Part shown: piece by piece, positions 40,201 through 47,711 of the stretch
Numbering within the stretch: the stretch's first letter is position 1
How the letters are laid out: each line of letters begins with the position of its first letter
Assembly: GCF_012927275.1 (NCBI RefSeq)
Contig: NZ_JABBGG010000003.1
Coordinates: 124,001 to 188,000 of the forward strand
DNA length: 64,000 nt
Reading direction: 5' to 3'
DNA from: Massilia polaris
GTDB taxonomy: Bacteria > Pseudomonadota > Gammaproteobacteria > Burkholderiales > Burkholderiaceae_D
The notes under the pieces: model-generated
What the model was told of the DNA's origin: nothing
The model's input: only the letters and a program-made list of their open reading frames with translations
Databases searched by the model: none
Program-made: the position numbers and the translations under genes

Positions 40201-40266
40201 CACCTGACAAGCCAACGCAAGCGCCAGCATCAGGACAAGCCGCGTGACAAGATTGAATTGGGCCAT
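37210..40266 (-). CDS. mshQ: MshQ-like secreted protein with DUF11 and DUF6701-type regions
   Basis: 1018-aa protein with a signal peptide (cleaved near ARA-D, about residue 25). Residues 30-330 form an N-terminal domain interrupted at about 132-158 by a Lys/Gly/Asn-rich insert (KNGKGNGNGNGKK). A DUF11-type beta-sandwich lies at about 334-443 (conserved opening DLNISMLQNN, ending PENNTV). The rest matches the MshQ/DUF6701 type, ending in a GTYKSPLIYLREL tail that resembles the usual GRYRGNDRIIYWRE-type ending. It starts one base inside the mshP stop. By analogy with Vibrio MshQ and pilus-tip adhesins, it may sit at the tip or surface; that is inference. Confidence 0.82.
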   Translation of the reverse strand: MAQFNLVTRLVLMLALALACQVARADTAIRLLKSFAGNVNFAGIQQTIRNKGNNKPCEVFDPSIDRTTSLAGIPSTATILSAQLYWAGSNYNPDFTVVFDGVSVSAEAERRYYSTTIGNNYNYYSGAVDVTEQVKKKWGDKKENDKNGKGNGNGNGKKAEDYDKYSFRGLTVDTNAPYCSVEGVLGGFALLVVYSDDSEPFRMLNLYEGFQYMRYNGISLSLSGFRVPNPVGSATGRVAHITWEGDVTLDGSGENLSFNGYAMTDSLNPSGNQFNSQSNIDGDKKSYGIDFDAYTVGYPVIQGGQTTASTRYESGQDLVLLSAEVVALPNVPMSDLNISMLQNNEMTPGQSVGYTVTVSNKGPSTESGPTVVTTTLPSGLAFVSGTGTGWTCSSAGQVVTCSNPASLSSGSALGSLILTAKVSASGTISVSAAVTGKMYDPVPENNTVIVKGVVSDGSLKYVFTDSACNAGVPLDSEKQCSTTLAPIVAGEVRTIYITPVSNGVPVAPSPATESMEFGLSCLNPSSPAGVSASYALKTLPVCASDGVEPANWSAPVTVTFNGVSAAASFSYADVGQIRLFLRPVASRKASGSMAFVSVPDEVRISDIKGNDGTTAVPGALADDHAFVIRAGVPFTVTVGAYAKSKTLTPNFGRESDPALFLVPAVSVGASTVPGKAAMLHDDVDAHDGAVRVLPELIGKFGTPANGKATAQFKWDDVGIIQLTPGIAASTYLDVRLDKLIVTPATAGRFIPHHFMTSTSQRMACRIKMGCPSGIEAGAYSREAFEVMVTARSASGVRTMNYRGGFAREVVLSAWDQAGGTVQKLSLSPATAPAGKFIDGVATVEPSYTLLNPFDRDSPQGPWGAPDSIYLRAVESGGAVSSKLPVDSPEAGIRIVNGRLLVPSAHGSERLNLPVQVSAQYWSGSNWEPSSTDNHNLIDPSRATFTKLNGSLGGSVLSLLPSPLQLLSAGTARFSVNSLPGKAGSVDLLVDHLLWLPSTKARIKFGTYKSPLIYLRELH

Positions 40267-40730
40267 CAGAACGTCGCCTCCATCGCACGCTGCACGTAGT
40301 CCGAGGTATTAACCGGGTTCGGGCACAGGCCGCCTGCGTTGGGCGCATTGCACGCGGTGGCGGTGACCTTCCAGCGGTCCAGTGCGCCCTCGACGCCGCT
40401 GTCGGTCGCCGGGCCAGCTGCTCTCACGCATCGGACAGTCACTGTGAACCCGCGCAACGACGTCGCGCCGTCCATGGAAAACGACGATTCAGCGTCGCAC
40501 GTTCCTTGCCGCGCCTGCTTGAAAATACCCCACTCAAGCCCTGCGCGCGCCGCCTGGTAGGCGCGCGCCCCCTGGATGTCCAGGGCCGAGCTTGTCTGCT
40601 GCGTGGTGAATACCGTGACCATCGCAACGGCCAGCGTGGCGATGACGACGAGCAGGAAGATCGCCGTGACAAGGCCGACGCCGCGGCTGCGCACCAGCGC
40701 TGGCATGGCTGATCGGATGTTGTGCGTCAT
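40266..40730 (-). CDS. mshP: MSHA biogenesis protein MshP (PilX-like)
   Basis: 154-aa minor pilin-like protein. A short basic leader ends in SRG, followed by VGLVTAIFLLVVIATLAVAM, a prepilin-like helix without the usual Glu at position 5, as in PilX/MshP proteins. The remainder is a small Cys-containing domain (four or more Cys). It overlaps mshO by four bases and mshQ by one base. Confidence 0.82.
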   Translation of the reverse strand: MTHNIRSAMPALVRSRGVGLVTAIFLLVVIATLAVAMVTVFTTQQTSSALDIQGARAYQAARAGLEWGIFKQARQGTCDAESSFSMDGATSLRGFTVTVRCVRAAGPATDSGVEGALDRWKVTATACNAPNAGGLCPNPVNTSDYVQRAMEATF

Positions 40731-41593
40731 GGCGTGTTGTCCACGTGAACCTGGTGTACCAGTTTGATGGAGCCACCGTCGCCAGGCGATTCAAGCACCA
40801 GCGTCAATATCACCAGTGCGCCGCGGCTGTTCGCGTCGGTTGAGTAATCGAACTTGCAGCCGGTGACCCGCTGGGCCAGCAGGTTGGTAGGAACGAATGC
40901 CCCAGTAGGCTTACCCTTGACGATGCCGTAGTTCCATTGACGGCTCATGGTGCCGCTGCCGCCAGCGCCGGGCGTGCAGAAGTAGCTTACCGGTTGCCCG
41001 ACGACATGGAAGCGCGATCCTGGCGATGGCATCGGCGGATTCTGCTGCGCAAATGGATTGGCCTGCAGCTCGATCTGGTAAAGGCCCTTGGCAGCGTCGA
41101 CGGTCGTGAACTTTTCGACTGTGGCCCTGTTACCGCCGACGTAAGCATCCGCAGGGTCGATGCCGAGGTTGTAGACGACCACGTAGTCGCCCTTCATGAT
41201 GGCGTGGTTTGCGTCCGGCGCATGCCCGATCATGGTGAATGTGCGTTTGCCGGGATCGACGAAATCGAGCACCGGCTGGCCTGCCAGGTCGTCATCCGGG
41301 GTCAGGTAGCGCCCGCCCGCCTTGGTCATGAAAAACGATATCGCATTGCCGCCATCGCTGATAACGATGCTGTTCGGCAGCGCGAGGCGCAACTCACGCG
41401 CCATGCGCCGCAGCGACAGGTCGGCGATGTCGGTCAGTTCGGCACGGGCGACGCTGTCGTGGTAGCCCTGCACAGGCATGCGGATGAACACGGCTACCAC
41501 CGCGCCCAGCACGCCGATGATGACGATGACCATCACCGCCTCGATCAGCGTGAAGCCCGCCTGGCGCGCCTGGTGGATTGCGCGCACGGTCAT
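40727..41593 (-). CDS. mshO: MSHA minor prepilin MshO
   Basis: 288-aa prepilin. Leader of 13 residues ending in Gly, then FTLIEAVMVIVIIGVLGAVV with Glu at position 5 of the mature protein, so it is cut and methylated by a prepilin peptidase (not in the window). The C-terminal domain is large for a minor pilin and contains Cys residues for a disulfide. It resembles PilW-type minor pilins that prime assembly. It overlaps mshD and mshP by four bases each. Confidence 0.85.
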   Translation of the reverse strand: MTVRAIHQARQAGFTLIEAVMVIVIIGVLGAVVAVFIRMPVQGYHDSVARAELTDIADLSLRRMARELRLALPNSIVISDGGNAISFFMTKAGGRYLTPDDDLAGQPVLDFVDPGKRTFTMIGHAPDANHAIMKGDYVVVYNLGIDPADAYVGGNRATVEKFTTVDAAKGLYQIELQANPFAQQNPPMPSPGSRFHVVGQPVSYFCTPGAGGSGTMSRQWNYGIVKGKPTGAFVPTNLLAQRVTGCKFDYSTDANSRGALVILTLVLESPGDGGSIKLVHQVHVDNTP

Positions 41594-42177
41594 GGGAAGG
41601 TTGGCGCGTAGCGCGTCCGGTAGGCGTCGAGCGCCAGCGTCTGGCCGTCATAGCTGACCTCGACTTTGATGTGAAGCACGTCGCTGTCTGCCCCGGTGCC
41701 GCCGATACCGTTCAGCGCCGCCGGACTGATTGTGACCTGGGCCGAATAGCCATCCACTTCCATCGGAGTACCGTTCGTATCGGCAAGTTTGTCTGCGGTG
41801 TTATTGAACGCCGCCTTGGCGACGCCCGGCTCGTCCACGTAATCATTGATGTTGTCGTAAGGCCGGCTACCGACGGGTTCGCCCCCACGTCCCTGCCCGA
41901 ATGATTCCTGGATAGTGCAGTCGGCCGCACTGGTAGTCGTTGGCTCGACGGCCTTCGGATCGGTCGGGTCGCAATAGGTGAAGCCGGCCAGCCTGACTTC
42001 CTCAAGCAGGCCTTCGGCGATCATCAGCGCCTGCTTCTGGCGCACCGGGTCGGCGCTGCCCTTGGTGGTGAAGTTCAGTACCTGCAGCAGGCCCGCCAGC
42101 GCCGCGCCGATGATCACGATGAACATGATCAGTTCGATCAACGTAACACCGCGTTGGCGCAAGGGTTTAATAAACAT
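41590..42177 (-). CDS. mshD: MSHA minor prepilin MshD
   Basis: 195-aa minor prepilin of PilV type. From the ATG at 42177 the leader is MFIKPLRQRG, cut before VTLIELIMFIVIIG. A start six codons upstream is possible, but the chosen ATG overlaps the mshC stop by 11 bases with GAG upstream. A Cys pair (TYCDPTDP and ADCTIQ) likely forms a disulfide. Confidence 0.85.
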   Translation of the reverse strand: MFIKPLRQRGVTLIELIMFIVIIGAALAGLLQVLNFTTKGSADPVRQKQALMIAEGLLEEVRLAGFTYCDPTDPKAVEPTTTSAADCTIQESFGQGRGGEPVGSRPYDNINDYVDEPGVAKAAFNNTADKLADTNGTPMEVDGYSAQVTISPAALNGIGGTGADSDVLHIKVEVSYDGQTLALDAYRTRYAPTFP

Positions 42178-42748
42178 AGCCGGTCTCCGGCACAACCATC
42201 ACGCTGCGCTCGTCGCCGTCACCTTCAATTTTTACCAGGACGCGCTGGAAATTTCCCAGCGTGCCGTCTGCGTTGACGGCGTTAGGCTTGCCGAGCGCGT
42301 CGAACGCGAACGAGGCTGCCGGTCCGGACACGGTCTGGGTAACGCCTGCCGGGACTCCCTCGCACAGCCATGACGCGGAATTATCGCAATGCTGCAGCGT
42401 GCTTGCCGATCCGCTGTTGGCGCCGGACGGGGCGATGACGCGCGATGCGGCGTTGCAATCCGCTTCAAAACACAACTCGACACTGTCGGTGTCGACCCGC
42501 GCGTACACGGGCCGGTTTTGCGCGACAGCCAGCTTCTGGCCATAGCGCAGGATCGAGCGTGCCTGGTTGGCGAACGCGTCCGCGTCAAAGCTGGCGCGGT
42601 CGAAATAGCGTGCGGAAGCGATCGCGCCGAGCACGCCGATGATGATCAGTACCGCAATCAGCTCGATCATCGTGACGCCCAGTTGGAAACGCCAGACGTG
42701 ACTGTGGCCGGTCACGATCTTCGGTACTCGAGAATCGTCGCCAGCCAC
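42167..42748 (-). CDS. mshC: MSHA minor prepilin MshC
   Basis: 193-aa GspH/FimT-type prepilin. The processing site is LG|VTMIELIAVLIIIG, with Glu at mature position 5. The start shown is a GTG at 42748, giving a 24-residue leader; a GTG at 42715 would give a 13-residue leader and cannot be excluded, since neither has a good Shine-Dalgarno sequence. The C-terminal part has several Cys residues. It follows mshA by 22 bases. Confidence 0.83.
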   Translation of the reverse strand: MAGDDSRVPKIVTGHSHVWRFQLGVTMIELIAVLIIIGVLGAIASARYFDRASFDADAFANQARSILRYGQKLAVAQNRPVYARVDTDSVELCFEADCNAASRVIAPSGANSGSASTLQHCDNSASWLCEGVPAGVTQTVSGPAASFAFDALGKPNAVNADGTLGNFQRVLVKIEGDGDERSVMVVPETGYVY

Positions 42749-42770
42749 AGGAACTTTTGCCCGAAACTAT

Positions 42771-43262
42771 TTATTCGCAGTCGGCTGCGGTCGCAGTCAG
42801 CGTGAAGGCCGGCGCAACGCCCTTCACGGTGGACGGAGTGTAGCGCAGCACGCATCGAGTCGTCGCAGCCTGGCTGCGCAGGGACATCGGATAGATCGAC
42901 AGCGTTCCGGCAGCGGCGACAACGTGGTAGTCAGCCGCGAGGCCGGCCAGGGCCGCGGTCGGCGCGGTTGCGCGCAGGTAGCCATCCGCGAGCGTCGTGT
43001 ATTGCGCAGTCACACCTTCGACAGTCAGGGTGGTAAGCGGGGTGCCGGTACCATTGACCAGGTACTTTCCCTTTGCCATTGCAACGGTCGAGCTCAGCGC
43101 GCCCTTGGCCGCTTGCAGGCTCGCCAGACGGGCGTCGCCGCCGAGGCTGGAAAATTTCGGCAGTGCCGTTGCGGCAAGAATGCCGAGGATAACAATAACG
43201 ACGATCAGTTCGATCAGCGTGAAACCGGCTTGGGCATTGCGCTTCATGTTCGATTTATTCAT
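42771..43262 (-). CDS. mshA: MSHA major pilin MshA
   Basis: 163-aa type IV prepilin, 150 aa after cleavage. The leader MNKSNMKRNAQAG is followed by FTLIELIVVIVILGILAATA, LPKF; Glu5 is present. The open frame reaches 43394, but GGAG eight bases before the ATG at 43262 fixes the start. Two C-terminal Cys (TRCVL and ADCE) form the expected disulfide loop. Its length and position, followed by mshC, mark it as the main subunit. Confidence 0.88.
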   Translation of the reverse strand: MNKSNMKRNAQAGFTLIELIVVIVILGILAATALPKFSSLGGDARLASLQAAKGALSSTVAMAKGKYLVNGTGTPLTTLTVEGVTAQYTTLADGYLRATAPTAALAGLAADYHVVAAAGTLSIYPMSLRSQAATTRCVLRYTPSTVKGVAPAFTLTATAADCE

Positions 43263-43320
43263 TAAGAACTCTCCGGTGCGGTAATTGGGCTGGTTTGGTC
43301 CGACCCATTTCTTGTTTAGT

Positions 43321-43857
43321 TTACGATTCTTTTTCCGATACTTGATCCAGGACGACGCCATTATTCCCAGCTGACAGCCCAAGAGTCTTACCATGTTGCG
43401 AGGTCAAGGCGATGAATTTTACCTTGAATCTGAGCAATGTTTGTTCTGGGGATTGGAAAGTTTTTCGGACCGATGCTGTATAGACCAGCTCTTTCTTGCC
43501 ACGGTCGAAGTACCAGCAGTCGTCGGGTAAGCTATTTCCCTCTGGGGAATAGTATTCCCCTAGGTAATTAGCCGGTAACTCAACGAGCAAGGACATTGGA
43601 TTCTCGTCTATAATCCGCGGCAACTCGTGTTCCCTTTTCGCAACAGAAAGTTGTGCGGTTCGCACGCTCAGCGCGGTGCGCAGCGTTCCAACGAGCCGCT
43701 GCACGGCAAGCTGTTGCGCCTCCCGTTGGTACGAATGCAATCGAACCAGCAGTAAAGACGTTAGTACCACGACAATAATCGTGGCCGCAGCCAGTTCGAA
43801 CAATGTGAACCCGCGGCAGCGCGACTGCGGCATGACTGGCCGCGGGTTCGCGCTCAT
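43321..43857 (-). CDS. MSHA prepilin-like protein in the mshF/mshB position
   Basis: 178-aa protein with a prepilin N-terminus: leader ending in CRG, then FTLFELAAATIIVVVLTSLL with Glu at mature position 5. The rest is a charged domain without recognised homology; a single pair of Cys is not evident. It overlaps mshG by four bases. In Vibrio the genes between mshG and mshA are mshF and mshB; only one gene is here, and the sequence does not let me say which it represents. Confidence 0.75.
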   Translation of the reverse strand: MSANPRPVMPQSRCRGFTLFELAAATIIVVVLTSLLLVRLHSYQREAQQLAVQRLVGTLRTALSVRTAQLSVAKREHELPRIIDENPMSLLVELPANYLGEYYSPEGNSLPDDCWYFDRGKKELVYTASVRKTFQSPEQTLLRFKVKFIALTSQHGKTLGLSAGNNGVVLDQVSEKES

Positions 43858-45086
43858 CGTTTCATGGCGGCGCTGCCAAGATCCCAGATCGGCAGGAAGA
43901 TGCCGAGGGCGAGCACCAGCACCATCACGCCCAGGAAGGTAATCAGGATCGGCTCGATCTGGGCTGACAGCGTCTTGAGTTCGTAGTCCACTTCGCGCTC
44001 GTACATCGCCGCGATTTCATCCATCAGGTCGTCGAGCGAGCCCGACTCTTCGCCCACCGCGATCATCTGCAGCACGATCGGCGTGAACACGCCTGCCGTG
44101 ACCGAAGTGCGCAGGATCGACTCGCCGCGCTCGACGCCGTCGCGCATCTGCTCGATCCGGGCGCACAGGTAGGCGTTATCGACGGTCTGCGACACCACCG
44201 TCAGCGCATGCACGATCGGCACCCCGCTCTTCGACGACAATGCGAAGCTGCGCGCAAAGCGCGCCATCGTCCCCTTCATGATGATCTTGCCGGCAATCGG
44301 GATCCCCAGCTTGCGCCGGTCCCACGAATAGCGGCCGGCCGGCGTCGCGATCCACGCACGCACCCCTGCGATCACGCCCGCCAGGAGCACCAGCATCACC
44401 ATCCAGTAGTCGAGCATGAACTGCGAGGCGCCCATCAGGATGCGCGTCACCAGAGGCAGTTCGGCGTGCATGCCGGCGAACACCTTGGCGAACTGCGGGA
44501 TCACGAACACGTTCACCACCACCATCGCAATCACCATCGCGATCACCACGAAGGTCGGGTAACGGGTGGCGGTCTTGACGCGGTTGCGCATGTCGCGGTC
44601 GAATTCGAGGTGATCGAACAGGCGCAGGAACACGTCGTCCAGGCGGCCGGTCATTTCCCCTACCTTCACCATCGACAGATAGAAGTTATTGAATACGTCG
44701 GGGTGCCGGCGCATTGCGGCCGATAGTTCGCGACCGGAGTCAAGCGACTCGCGCAGGTCCTTGATCACGCGGGCGAACGACTTGCTGACCGCCGATTCCT
44801 GCAGCCCGGCCAGGCCGCGCATGATCGGCACGCCCGACTTGAGCAGCGTGTAAAGCTGGCGGCTGAAAAGCTGCACGTCCATCGACGTGACCTTCTTTTC
44901 GGTCAGCTTGTCCCACAAGGTCTGGTTCGAGGCGCTGGCCGCCGTCTTTTTAGTCAGCGTGATCTCGATAGGCGTCACGTCGGTGCCGAACAGCTGGTCG
45001 GCCACCGCGCCGCTGTCGGCGCCTTCCAGCACGCCTTGCATCAATTCGCCGCGCGCGTTGCGGCCTTTGTAGGCGAAGAACGGCAC
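43854..45086 (-). CDS. mshG: MSHA platform protein MshG (GspF/PilC family)
   Basis: 410-aa polytopic inner-membrane platform protein on which the pilus is built. Two T2SSF domains (about 75-195 and 275-400) with hydrophobic helices at about 170-190, 215-240 and 375-400. The start is GTG directly after the mshE TAA, with GGAGG five bases upstream inside mshE, which makes this unusual start convincing. It works with the ATPase MshE. Confidence 0.92.
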   Translation of the reverse strand: MPFFAYKGRNARGELMQGVLEGADSGAVADQLFGTDVTPIEITLTKKTAASASNQTLWDKLTEKKVTSMDVQLFSRQLYTLLKSGVPIMRGLAGLQESAVSKSFARVIKDLRESLDSGRELSAAMRRHPDVFNNFYLSMVKVGEMTGRLDDVFLRLFDHLEFDRDMRNRVKTATRYPTFVVIAMVIAMVVVNVFVIPQFAKVFAGMHAELPLVTRILMGASQFMLDYWMVMLVLLAGVIAGVRAWIATPAGRYSWDRRKLGIPIAGKIIMKGTMARFARSFALSSKSGVPIVHALTVVSQTVDNAYLCARIEQMRDGVERGESILRTSVTAGVFTPIVLQMIAVGEESGSLDDLMDEIAAMYEREVDYELKTLSAQIEPILITFLGVMVLVLALGIFLPIWDLGSAAMKR

Positions 45087-46790
45087 TTAGTCCTCCAGCT
45101 GGTTACTAATGCGCATTGCTTCGGACACCGTCGTGCGGCCCTGGACCGCCAGTTGCACGGCGTGGCGGCGCAGCGTGGCGCCTCCCATTTCCTGTTGCGC
45201 GGCCTTGAGGAAGTGCGCCGGGTCCGGATGGTTGGACGCATCGACAACCGCCTGCGTCATCTCCAGCAGCTCATAGACGCCGGTCCGGCCGCGGTAACCC
45301 ATGCCATTGCAGTGCGAGCAGCCTTTCCCGTGGAAGAACCGGGCCTTGTCGACGTGTTCCAGCAATTCGTAGCGCAGCCACTCATGTTCGGCCGGCGTAG
45401 GCTGGTGCGGCACGGTGCAGCTTTCGCAGATCACGCGCACCAGGCGCTGGGCCAGCACCGCCTGCAGCGAGCTGCCGACCATGTAGCGCGGCACACCCAT
45501 GTCCATCAGGCGCAGCGGCGTGCTGGCGGCATCGTTGGTATGCAGCGTCGACAGCACCAGGTGGCCGGTCATCGCCGCGCGCAGGCCGATCTGGGCGGTC
45601 TCCTGGTCGCGCATCTCGCCGACCAGCACGATGTCCGGATCCTGGCGCAGCGCGGAGCGCAGCACGCGCGCGAACGACAGCTCGATCTTCTCGTTAACCT
45701 GCACCTGGTTGATGCCCGGCAGGCGGTATTCGACCGGGTCTTCGACGGTAATCAGCTTCTTTTCCAGCGAATTGAGTTCGGCCAGCGCGCTGTACAAGGT
45801 GGTGGTCTTGCCGCTACCAGTCGGGCCGGTGACCAGCACCAGGCCGTTCGGACGCTGCACGATGGCGCGGAAGCGCTTGACCAGCTTGGGCGGCATGCCG
45901 ATCGCGTCGAGGCGCAAGGTGGTCCCGCCCTGGTTCAGCAAACGCATGACCACCGATTCGCCGTACTGGGTCGGCATCGTCGAGATACGCACGTCGATCC
46001 GCTGCTGCTTGACCTTGATGGCAAAGCGGCCGTCCTGCGGCAGGCGCTTTTCGGAAATGTCGAGGTCCGACATCAGCTTCAGGCGCAGCGCCAGCGGCGT
46101 GGCGATCTTGATATCGGCCTCAGTCTGCAGGTGCAGCACGCCGTCGATGCGGAAACGGATCTGCAGGCGCGACTCCTGCGGCTCGATATGGATGTCGGAC
46201 GCGCGCACCTGGGTGGCGTCGTCGAACACCGATTGCAGCAGCTTGACGATCGGCGCTTCTTCCAGGCCCGGATTGGCGGCCAGCGCGCCGAAGTCGACGA
46301 AGCTGTCGCCGAGGTCCTGTTCCAGCTCGCGCGCCGCCTCGGTGATTTCCTCGGTGCGGCGGTAGATGCGGTCGATCGCGGCCAGCACTTCGGTCTCGTT
46401 GACGACCGCCAGCTCGATGTTCTGCTTGACCAGCCGCGCGATCTCGTCGTACGCGAACAGGTCGGTCGGGTCGGAGATGCCGACCAGCAGGCTTCCGCGC
46501 CGGTCTTCCAGCACCAGCGCGCGGAAGCGGCGGGCCTGCGTTTCAGGCAGCATCCGAACCAGATCCGGGTTGATATTGTAGAACTTGAGATGGATGAACG
46601 GGATGGCCAGCTGGTGCGCCAGCGCGCCAGAGATCTGCTCTTCGGTGACGAAGCCGTTTTCGACGAACACGCGGCCCAGCTTTCGGCCGGTGCGCTTCTG
46701 CTCGGCCAGCGCCATGCCCAACTGCTCTTCGGATAACAGCTTTTCCTGGACCAGGATTTCTCCCAGCCTGACTTTTTCTGGCCTTGCCAT
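45087..46790 (-). CDS. mshE: MSHA pilus assembly ATPase MshE with MshEN domain
   Basis: 567-aa extension ATPase. Two 24-residue MshEN repeats lie at 8-31 (RLGEILV...LAEQ) and 37-60 (KLGRVFV...LAHQ); in Vibrio MshE this element binds cyclic di-GMP. The ATPase core has Walker A GPTGSGKTTT (Lys328), QDPDIVLVGEMRDQET as Walker B and a CxxC pair set (CESC and CSHC) for zinc. First gene of the locus; a minus-strand TAAAAT lies in the 147-bp gap to the divergent phosphatase gene. Confidence 0.94.
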   Translation of the reverse strand: MARPEKVRLGEILVQEKLLSEEQLGMALAEQKRTGRKLGRVFVENGFVTEEQISGALAHQLAIPFIHLKFYNINPDLVRMLPETQARRFRALVLEDRRGSLLVGISDPTDLFAYDEIARLVKQNIELAVVNETEVLAAIDRIYRRTEEITEAARELEQDLGDSFVDFGALAANPGLEEAPIVKLLQSVFDDATQVRASDIHIEPQESRLQIRFRIDGVLHLQTEADIKIATPLALRLKLMSDLDISEKRLPQDGRFAIKVKQQRIDVRISTMPTQYGESVVMRLLNQGGTTLRLDAIGMPPKLVKRFRAIVQRPNGLVLVTGPTGSGKTTTLYSALAELNSLEKKLITVEDPVEYRLPGINQVQVNEKIELSFARVLRSALRQDPDIVLVGEMRDQETAQIGLRAAMTGHLVLSTLHTNDAASTPLRLMDMGVPRYMVGSSLQAVLAQRLVRVICESCTVPHQPTPAEHEWLRYELLEHVDKARFFHGKGCSHCNGMGYRGRTGVYELLEMTQAVVDASNHPDPAHFLKAAQQEMGGATLRRHAVQLAVQGRTTVSEAMRISNQLED

Positions 46791-46937
46791 CGACTACCCC
46801 GTGAGTTGAACGAACCGCGCGGGCCATTTTAGTCTAGAAATGCCAGTCTTTTGACGTAGGGAATGATTTCTCTGCCGCCATTTGTGAAAACCCGACAGAG
46901 TGGGATACAGTGAGACTTTTCCGTCACCACCAATCCT

Positions 46938-47642
46938 ATGCCCACCCGCGCATCGCAACGCCGCCGAATCTTCCTGATGCGCCACGGCAGCGTCACCTAC
47001 TTCGACCAGTCCGGGAAACCAATCCTGCCCGAAACGGTACCGCTCAATGAGTTGGGCCGTGACCAGGCCAGTGCCGCCGGCCGCGTGTTTGCCGCCGACC
47101 AGATCCGTTTCGACCGGGTCATCGTGTCGGGCCTCCCGCGCACAGTGGAAACCGCCAGGCGCGTGCTGATGGAAACAGGCCAGGACATCGAGCTTGAAAC
47201 GTGGCCGGCGCTGGAGGAAATCCGCGGCGGACGCCTGTCGGCCATTCCTGAACACGAACTGAAAAGCGCCTTCACCGGCGTGTTCGAAGGGCTGGCCGGC
47301 GAAGACCAGCGCTTCCTTGGCGGCGAGTCGGTCGGCGAACTGATGGACCGGATCCATCCTGCAATTGAGCGCCTGCGCGCCGACAAAGCGTGGGACACTG
47401 TGCTGCTGGTCCTGCATGGCGGGGTCAACTGCGCGATCCTGTCGCTGGCACTGACTGGCCAGCGCATGTTCCTGGGCGGCCTCGCGCAGATGCCTGGCTG
47501 CATCAACGCGCTCGACGTCGGCGAGATTGAGAACGACTGGGTGGTGCGCTTCGCGAACTACGCCCCGCCCGGCCCGCTGCAGGCACAGGCGCGCAGCACG
47601 ACTATGGAACAGCTGTTTGAGCAGTACAAAAAATGGCGCTGA
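46938..47642 (+). CDS. Histidine phosphatase family protein
   Basis: 234-aa phosphoglycerate-mutase-like phosphatase. The catalytic RHG is at 15-17 in FLMRHGSV, and the second histidine is in VLHGGVNCAI. Arg and Glu residues of the fold are present (GLPRTVETAR; EEIRGG). A plausible promoter (TTGTGA at 46882 and TACAGT at 46906, 18-bp spacing) precedes it. It is followed by the phosphotransferase gene after 69 bases. In Burkholderiales such genes often sit among acyl-CoA dehydrogenase genes, as here; the substrate is unknown. Confidence 0.87.
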   Translation: MPTRASQRRRIFLMRHGSVTYFDQSGKPILPETVPLNELGRDQASAAGRVFAADQIRFDRVIVSGLPRTVETARRVLMETGQDIELETWPALEEIRGGRLSAIPEHELKSAFTGVFEGLAGEDQRFLGGESVGELMDRIHPAIERLRADKAWDTVLLVLHGGVNCAILSLALTGQRMFLGGLAQMPGCINALDVGEIENDWVVRFANYAPPGPLQAQARSTTMEQLFEQYKKWR

Positions 47643-47711
47643 ATTTTCTACCGATAAAAAGTACGGTCGTTCTATTCATGAGCTGGAATAAATAGACAAC
47701 AAGGAGACGCG

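Noticed and set aside
46801-46937. Possible sigma-54 promoter before mshE (TGGCATTT on the minus strand)
   Set aside because: The second half of the -24/-12 pattern (TTGC) is missing at the right spacing.
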